Source: Selaginella moellendorffii (lineage: Eukaryota > Streptophyta > Lycopodiopsida > Selaginellales > Selaginellaceae). From it: a stretch of DNA of 64,000 nucleotides. Location: positions 1,813,543-1,877,542 of the forward strand of contig NW_003314278.1 in the NCBI RefSeq assembly GCF_000143415.4. Reading direction: 5' to 3'. Numbering within the stretch: position 1 is the first letter of the stretch; each line of letters begins with the position of its first letter. The notes below the pieces were generated by a model, which did no database searches, was not told the origin of the DNA, and saw nothing but the letters and a program-made list of their open reading frames with translations. Below, one piece after another: positions 57,145 to 64,000 of the stretch. The translations under genes were made by a program, and so were the position numbers.

Positions 57145-58600
57145 AAAATTCTAGCTACTAATAATTCTCACACTATGATATTATCCATCCCCCCCCTCTC
57201 GCCTTTTTTTATTAACAAAATTGTATTACCTATAGATAATAAACTCATAATACTAGTAATTATGAAATTTGACAGATTGATACTATAACTCTATCATCTC
57301 TGACAATGACACTATCTTTGTCACTGACATTATCATTGTCACTATCTGCTGCACTGACACTGTCACTGTCACAATCATTATCACATTGACATGTGACACA
57401 TCTTTCTTATTGCAAGTGGATGCATTCAATTGTCTTTTAATGTATCATTAATAAATAGATTTTTCATACCACTCCTCAATTTACACATTGCCATGCATAC
57501 TTAGGAAGACTTCTAAAAAACTAAATTTATATTATATATAAGTTTTTAAAACATCATAAATTACCTCCTAAAAGCAACTGATAGAGAAGGACGAAAACCT
57601 CTAAAATAGTGTTTGAAGAACTCATATTCTTTAATGGCAAACACCAATCTACCAGAGTCACGTGCTGCCTTGACCATCGAACCACTACCTGCTGTGTAAT
57701 TGATGACAACACCCCTAGTTGGTTAATAAAGCTCAAGTAGGACATGCATTGCTGATGGAGATCAGAACCAATACCCAGACAATGTGTTGTGGATGCCGTC
57801 ATCTACGAGATTTGGTATGATGTCAGTAAAGCTATCATACCCTGGCAAAACCCTTGCAGTGCGCTCGCTATCACAAAAACCATCATTTTCTCTTCTACAG
57901 AACACATGGTAGGTCCACATCATAACCTAAATAATAAAACTTTAGAAACAACCAAAACAAAAGATGATTTTTTACCTTCTCTGGCATGCCTAAAAAGCCT
58001 TTGGTCTCGACCCCAACACTATCCATGATGCACTTGGAACTTGAAGTTAACTCGAGTTGCATACCTCATAAAGCAGGATATCCAATGGTGGTCATTTAGG
58101 AGAATGAAGGCAACTTGATTGGTTGTGAATCTCATGTGTCCTCCTCCTCAACAGGAGGAGGAGGAGGAGGAGGAGGTTTTGGAAGACCATTTGGCATGTC
58201 AAAGAGTATGAAGTTTGTGCTCTTGAGTAGTCGCCTATGGATCTTCTAACAAAAGCGCTCCCACTTTTGCCAAATAGCCATATTCTTAGCATCCTCCTCA
58301 AAAGATGCCATCAATGAATTGTAGGAGCCAATAAAGATCCCAACTTCACCATGAAATGCCATTGGAGAAACAGGGTGAATCTAGGAGGAGAAGACAAAGG
58401 TAATGAACTTAAGAAAAATTTACATACCATCATGGTAGATGTAAGTTCCTCCAGGTCCTCTTCTCAGGCATCAAGATGAGTTGGAATGAAGTTACTCTCA
58501 ACAGTTTTTGCTACAACCATTTTGAGAAACTAAGAAAAGGAGAGAATTAAGAGAAATATACTTTAAGAAGTTCCTCAGTTATAGGCATGTCTTGGACAAT
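57145..58600. other. Unassigned region with short-tandem sequence
   Basis: It holds a GTCACTGACA-type minisatellite (57290-57415) and a GGA run (58150-58180). No gene is recognised; the minus-strand gene candidate at 58.67-60.62 kb could extend into it. Confidence 0.4.
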
Positions 58601-58673
58601 CATCATCACTATTAACTAGTTCCTCCAAATGTGGATTTGCATGCTTTTGTCGAGATAGAACTTCTTGGATGTT

Positions 58674-60619
58674 CTAGTTCTTTTGCTCAACTTCGTCTTG
58701 AGGAATTTCTTGCAAGTTGTTTTCACCGCCATCTTCACTCTCCTCGCCATTGGCACCAACAGTGTCAACATTCTCGTGGCCATCATCTTCGTCATCCGGC
58801 ACATCTTCATTGTTGCCTCTTGCAGCCTCTCGGTGGGTTGGTGCATAATTTGGCATCTCCAATTACCAAGGACAAACTTGCTTTATTGCTACTAGAAACT
58901 TCATTGTTGTCAGGTACATGCCTCCATCTCTCACACCATGCCGCAGGAGTCATATGCATACCGGTGTTTCGAGAGGAACGCCTCTATATTAGAGATACCT
59001 ATATAAACAAATTGAGTATAGTTGAGAAATTATATTGGAGATACCTATAATAGAATATAAACAAATTGAGTATAGTTGAGAAATTGTATGTTACTTGAAA
59101 GCCGCTCGCCACATGAAGTAAGGTTGGCCAAGTTGTTTATCAAATGGAGTCATGCTTGTGGCCTTCTTTGGTAGCCAATCCTCTCCAAGTTTTGTAAACT
59201 CAATGGTGACGAAGTCCTTAAATGGAAGTTGCTCAAGATCATCCCCTATGAAAGGCACTAGAAACATCTCCTCTTCATATATAGTTTGTGAAATGTAGAC
59301 AGTCCTCCTCATCACAATCTCCATCATATTGTCCAAACCTTTTTCTCCTTCCCTAAGTTTACTATTGAGGTCGTTCAAAATGTGTATCTGTTCCTCATAT
59401 GTAAGCTTTGACTTTGAGATATTGTAAATAATCTCATCTGGAGTTTTGCCCACTAAAAAATAACTTTTGTGAGAAATCATGTAAATGCAAACAATACTTA
59501 CTTTCATGACAAACAATCTCTATTATGATATCAAACCACTCCTTTGGGCATCGAGGGTCAGTCACACTAAGTAATTTCTTTACCTTTGTCTTCTTTATGA
59601 TGTTGATTTTCTTGTCAATTGTAGCTAAATGCTCCGAGAGTTCTTGATCATTTTCAGCTCGATGCGACTGTGCATATACATCTTGCCTAACCTTCACCAA
59701 TGGCTAAAGATAACACAAACATTCTATGATAAGAAGTATACTTAGAAGAACATACTGTACTTCATTTGATTCTTGTACCATCTATTGGCATCTTGACGAC
59801 CTCGTTGATGCTGAATAAGTGATGCTAAATCATCACCATAGTGGCTGCAGACTGCATCCTCGTTGAGATTGGCAAGAAACCAAATCTTCTCAATATCATG
59901 TACTAGGCTTTATTTCTACACTACAAACTATCCCAGCCTGCAAAACATAAATTGTTAAAAGTGATTGAAGAGGGAGAGGTACTTATGTATTAATTTTGTG
60001 GCAAGCTATCACAAGCCTTATTGATATGATAGACAGGATCATCTCGAAAGCATTCATTAATGCACTTCATCCACACACACCAACGATGATTCTCATCGAT
60101 AATGTAGAACATTTTCCCCACAAATTGTTGAGTCTCAGGATGGCTCATAAGCATGTTGTCAAATTCACGAGACTTCATTTTCCAAATGTCATCCCAAACC
60201 CTCTCAATTTCCAGTGACACCGAGAGGGTATTTGTCGGTCCTAGCTTAAAGACCGAAACAAGGAATATACTTATGTTTGTCCCAAGGCCATTCTGTTTGT
60301 ATAGACTATAGATGTCCATGTTAACGAAGTGAGGTAAAGCAGACTGAACAATGCTTGTCTTAGTGAATCAACATAGTGGGATTTCTTGGATCATGTCTCC
60401 TAGGCCTTCCCACTTGAGAGACTCTAGAGTCATGTGAATGGCCTTTTCTTTGGTTCTCAAAGCTATCTCTTGGAAGCGCTTATCTACAATGTGTTCAAGT
60501 AACTCCACTTCTCTTTCAGCTTCAGCTACACCTCTAGTAGAAGCATTATCAGATCTAGCCCCCACCTCGGGCCCAACACCCCCATCAAATGTACTTGGGC
60601 ATTGCTCCGTATTTGCCAT
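58674..60619 (-). CDS. Unrecognised multi-exon gene candidate
   Basis: Several good minus-strand coding stretches occur in order: 60619-60368 (start MANTEQCPSTFDGGVGPEVG), 60319-59990 (RVWDDIWKMKSREFDNMLMS, HRWCVWMKCINECFRDDP), about 59930-59760 (IWFLANLNEDAVCSHYGDDL), 59703-59502, 59452-59095 (GKTPDEIIYNISKSKLTYEE, DWLPKKATSMTPFDKQ), and 58862-58674 (acidic, NEDVPDDEDDGHENVD). Splice signals support part of it: acceptor CTTTAG before 59703, donor GTAAGT after 59502, acceptor TTTTTTAG before 59452. Other joints were not resolved, and the second stretch ends in a stop. The family is not recognised. It could be a host gene or an accessory gene of a DNA transposon. Confidence 0.4.
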
Positions 60620-60627
60620 ATTTTATG

Positions 60628-60870
60628 AATATGTTAAGAGTAGTGGCATTTGTGGTTGTGGCAGCAATGGTAGTGATGACAATGGTTGCAATGGTGATGT
60701 TGGTGGTGATGATGGTGGAAATGGTAGTGGTAATGGCAATGATGGTGGTGGTAATAATGGTGGTGAAGACGGTGGTGGTAATAGTAGTGATGAAGGTAGA
60801 GGTGGCAATGGCGGTGAAGGCGATGGCAACAGTAATGATGGTGGTGGCATCAATGGCAGTGGTGGCAAAA
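60628..60870. repeat. GGTGAT/GGTAAT trinucleotide-type minisatellite
   Basis: Triplet-based repeats give Gly/Asn/Asp-rich frames on plus and Pro/Leu-rich frames on minus. It lies just upstream of the minus-strand gene candidate; the coding status is unclear. Confidence 0.85.
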
Positions 60871-61084
60871 ATGGGGGTGCATATGGACTGGAGCTATTTG
60901 GTTGTGAAGACGGTAGAGTTGTCGCTGTGAAAATCTCTATTTGAAAGTCAAATTGATTATCTTTCTGGATTTCATCTTCCTCATATCTTGTTCTCTTTGA
61001 TCCAACATCCTTCTCCTTTTGTACTTCTTTTCATTTCTAAAAATAAAAAAAACTCATTATAAAATAAAAATGCATAAGAACCGC

Positions 61085-61298
61085 AGAGTGCCCCACTAAG
61101 TGCCCGGGCCGGGCACTTGGCATGGGCGAGGCTGTGTGGGGCGGTTTGCTAGTGTACTAGCCCACCCCCATGTGCTATGGCTAGCCCACACGGAGTGTCC
61201 AGCCGAGTGCTTGGCCCAGGCACTTGGCACGGGTGAGGTCGGGCGAGCTAGTTTGCCAGTGTACCGGCCTGCCCCCAAGCACCATGGCCGGCCCGCAC
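61085..61298. repeat. GC-rich diverged tandem duplication (~120-bp unit)
   Basis: Two units share GGGCACTTGGCA(T/C)GGG, TTTGC(T/C)AGTGTAC and CCATGGC(C/T)(A/G)GCCC. It is an island of high GC in AT-rich DNA, directly beside LTR-B copy B3. Confidence 0.7.
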
Positions 61299-62214
61299 AG
61301 TAGTGCATGTGGGTTTTACCCTTTATCCTATGGTGATTTACCATAGGATAGCACCACAAAGTGGAACCTAAACCCTTCATGTGCCATGTGTTGCATGCCA
61401 CGTGTCCATAGGATAGTGGTGTGGAACCCGAGGTTTGGGCCACTAAACAAAGGAACGGTGCCAAACTTCCACGCATAGAGCCAAGGAGTGATGGAACTGG
61501 AGCGTGGAGCAATTCCCAAGCGTATAGCCCAAGGAGCAAAGGAATAGGGGCACGGAGCAACTTGGAATAGTCCTAAAGTAACCAGCATCCCAATGTTAAG
61601 AGCAGCACGCAAAACGAAGCCAAACAAAGTATACTGGTGGCCTAATGCGAGGACATGGGTACTATACTAGCTAGCATAGTGTGGAACTTGGGCTTAGACC
61701 CAAGCCGGACGCAGAACAAAGACAAGCACGTAAGCAAGAGCTAGACTATGCCTCAAGTTGGTCGGCCATGCCCAACCTACCCACTATCTCTACTATACAT
61801 TTGGAACCCTCCACAACCCCCCCCCCCCCCCCCTCCCCCCTTGAGGAACACACGCTTTGGGCTTTCACCCCAGGCCTCCCTTAGTATTAGGAGTTAGTCT
61901 TTGGGACAAGCTCGAAACTTACTAAATATGGAATGGCGCAATTTGGACACGAGACGAACACCATTATGTTCAGGCTAATCTCTACATTCCATAGATATGC
62001 CAAATGAGCAAATTTAGACACTTTCCATAAATAGCATTTGAGACCGAAATGAGACTAACACAAAGGGCATGATAGCGAGGGTGTTTGGTAGACACGGTAA
62101 GCTATCATCCAGTGATATTGAGGGACTAGTCTCAATACACGAGGGTTCCCAACACTAGCAAGTGCAAGTCAACGAATGAGTTTCTTTAACCAGGTCAAGT
62201 ATGCTTAACTAAAT
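61299..62214 (-). repeat. LTR-B copy B3, cut by the assembly gap
   Basis: It has LTR-B features in minus orientation: the terminal TAGTGCATGTGG, the hairpin near 61323-61350, a C-run near 61819-61845 and the TGAGACTAACAC phrase. It stops at the Ns. Confidence 0.87.
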
Positions 62215-63075
62215 NNNNNNNNNNNNNNNNNNNNNNNNNNNNNNNNNNNNNNNNNNNNNNNNNNNNNNNNNNNNNNNNNNNNNNNNNNNNNNNNNNNNNN
62301 NNNNNNNNNNNNNNNNNNNNNNNNNNNNNNNNNNNNNNNNNNNNNNNNNNNNNNNNNNNNNNNNNNNNNNNNNNNNNNNNNNNNNNNNNNNNNNNNNNNN
62401 NNNNNNNNNNNNNNNNNNNNNNNNNNNNNNNNNNNNNNNNNNNNNNNNNNNNNNNNNNNNNNNNNNNNNNNNNNNNNNNNNNNNNNNNNNNNNNNNNNNN
62501 NNNNNNNNNNNNNNNNNNNNNNNNNNNNNNNNNNNNNNNNNNNNNNNNNNNNNNNNNNNNNNNNNNNNNNNNNNNNNNNNNNNNNNNNNNNNNNNNNNNN
62601 NNNNNNNNNNNNNNNNNNNNNNNNNNNNNNNNNNNNNNNNNNNNNNNNNNNNNNNNNNNNNNNNNNNNNNNNNNNNNNNNNNNNNNNNNNNNNNNNNNNN
62701 NNNNNNNNNNNNNNNNNNNNNNNNNNNNNNNNNNNNNNNNNNNNNNNNNNNNNNNNNNNNNNNNNNNNNNNNNNNNNNNNNNNNNNNNNNNNNNNNNNNN
62801 NNNNNNNNNNNNNNNNNNNNNNNNNNNNNNNNNNNNNNNNNNNNNNNNNNNNNNNNNNNNNNNNNNNNNNNNNNNNNNNNNNNNNNNNNNNNNNNNNNNN
62901 NNNNNNNNNNNNNNNNNNNNNNNNNNNNNNNNNNNNNNNNNNNNNNNNNNNNNNNNNNNNNNNNNNNNNNNNNNNNNNNNNNNNNNNNNNNNNNNNNNNN
63001 NNNNNNNNNNNNNNNNNNNNNNNNNNNNNNNNNNNNNNNNNNNNNNNNNNNNNNNNNNNNNNNNNNNNNNNNNNN
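62215..63075. other. Assembly gap (861 Ns)
   Basis: No sequence. Any frame through it is meaningless. Confidence 1.
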
Positions 63076-64000
63076 AACTATGCCATAATGTGGAAATAAT
63101 GTCACAGATGCATGTGTTGAATTGATCACAGTACGTAATTATAAATGAGAATTATATGTTTCTTGCAAGTCATAGAATCTTGTCAAAAAATATAAGATTA
63201 TTAGATCATAGGTGTTATTTCCAAAGCAATGTATATAGATAATTTACTATAGATGATAGATGGTAGTACAAAAATGGAATATATTTAAATGAGTTCAGAA
63301 GAATGTGATGATTTCTGACTTTAATGAAGTACTGGAAATATGTACAATATTTAATTTGTTTAGCAGCAGTTGGTTGATGGTAGATCCTAGAATAAAATCA
63401 TTCCTATCTTTCATATTATGGCACATGTTTGAGGTGATATTTCTTTCCGTTCTACCAAAAGTTAGTCCATATAATAACTTTAAGCATGTTTTTGAATTCA
63501 ATGTATACAAACTTTTAATATTGTACAACATAGTCCTTTATACTTCATACAGAATTTATTATAACAACATTATTTGATGTTAGATCCTAGAATAAAATCA
63601 CCCTTTCTTTTCACATAATAACATAGCACATGTTTGAGGTGATATTTCTTTATAAAAGTTTAGTGTTCCAAAACCTAAAGGTAACAAAATAGAGAGTTTT
63701 CTTTTGCATTACCAAGATCACTCACCACTTTCTTTCTCCCAAAGTTTTATTTCAAAAAGTTTTCTTTGCCAACGTTTCGATCTTTCTCTTGGTTCTATTT
63801 CATTAGAGGTTGTGATTCACAACAACATTAGTGTAGTTGAATGATCAGAGTTTCTTCTTTCAGGTGTAGGTAAAGGTGGACAACATTGGGATTTGCAACA
63901 TTCCAAGTCGAAGGAGATTTGAGTTTTTGGATCTCCAATCAAAGTGTGAGGCTGCGATACTGCCAAAGTGAATATGAAGCAAAAGTCGGTCATCATCATT
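63076..64000. other. AT-rich end of window, with an imperfect direct repeat
   Basis: About 75 bp at 63380-63450 (TAGATCCTAGAATAAAATCA ... CATGTTTGAGGTGATATTTC) recur at 63580-63652. No gene is recognised. TTCTTTCAGGTGTAGG near 63860 could be an acceptor site of a gene that continues to the right. Confidence 0.5.

Noticed and set aside
60438-60944. 168-codon Gly/Asn-rich plus-strand frame
   Set aside because: Driven by the triplet minisatellite and overlaps, on the opposite strand, the start of a more plausible gene.
62209-63129. 306-codon frame through Ns
   Set aside because: Created by the assembly gap.

Overview
The window looks like a piece of a land-plant nuclear genome, most probably a lycophyte of the Selaginella type. 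This is an inference from very short introns (41-73 nt in four genes), a CLAVATA1-class receptor kinase, PAR1-family and plant methylesterase genes, PLS-type PPR repeats, and plant Ty3-type LTR retroelements primed by initiator tRNA-Met. No bacterial operon, CRISPR array or rRNA was seen. One assembly gap of Ns lies at 62215-63075.

Layout. (1) 1-8.6 kb is gene-bearing and not repeat-dense. It holds a CLV1/BAM-like LRR receptor kinase on the minus strand that runs off the left edge, about 4 kb with no recognisable gene, and a small secreted Cys-rich protein that resembles the MiAMP1 antimicrobial fold. (2) 8.7-13.8 kb is an old Ty3-type element (D1) sitting in TA microsatellite. (3) 14.3-19.3 kb is the main gene island: two convergent PAR1-family genes and two tandem methylesterase/hydroxynitrile-lyase-type alpha/beta hydrolases, all with four exons and tiny introns. 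Each hydrolase is followed by PPR sequence. (4) 21-47 kb is nested retrotransposons: element C with an LTR-B inserted, a long non-coding LTR-B element (B1), element F, LTR-A copies (two of them solo LTRs with clear 5-bp target duplications), and a second copy of the D family (D2). D2 carries an intact 675-bp TRIM with identical LTRs. (5) 48.6-50.95 kb is an inverted copy of the hydrolase-end plus PPR unit, cut by a minus-strand LTR-B element (B2, 50.95-54.0 kb). (6) 54-64 kb is AT-rich: an unrecognised 184-codon gene with a decayed tandem paralogue, an unrecognised multi-exon minus-strand gene candidate, another LTR-B copy that runs into the gap, and unassigned sequence.

How it fits together. 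The likely functional genes are the receptor kinase, the MiAMP1-like gene, both PAR1 genes, both hydrolases and possibly the 55.9-kb gene. The PPR copies are pseudogenes that share the same lesions, so the unit was already broken when it was duplicated. The retroelements give a relative order: D family oldest, then LTR-A solo formation inside D2 and B1, and the TRIM youngest.
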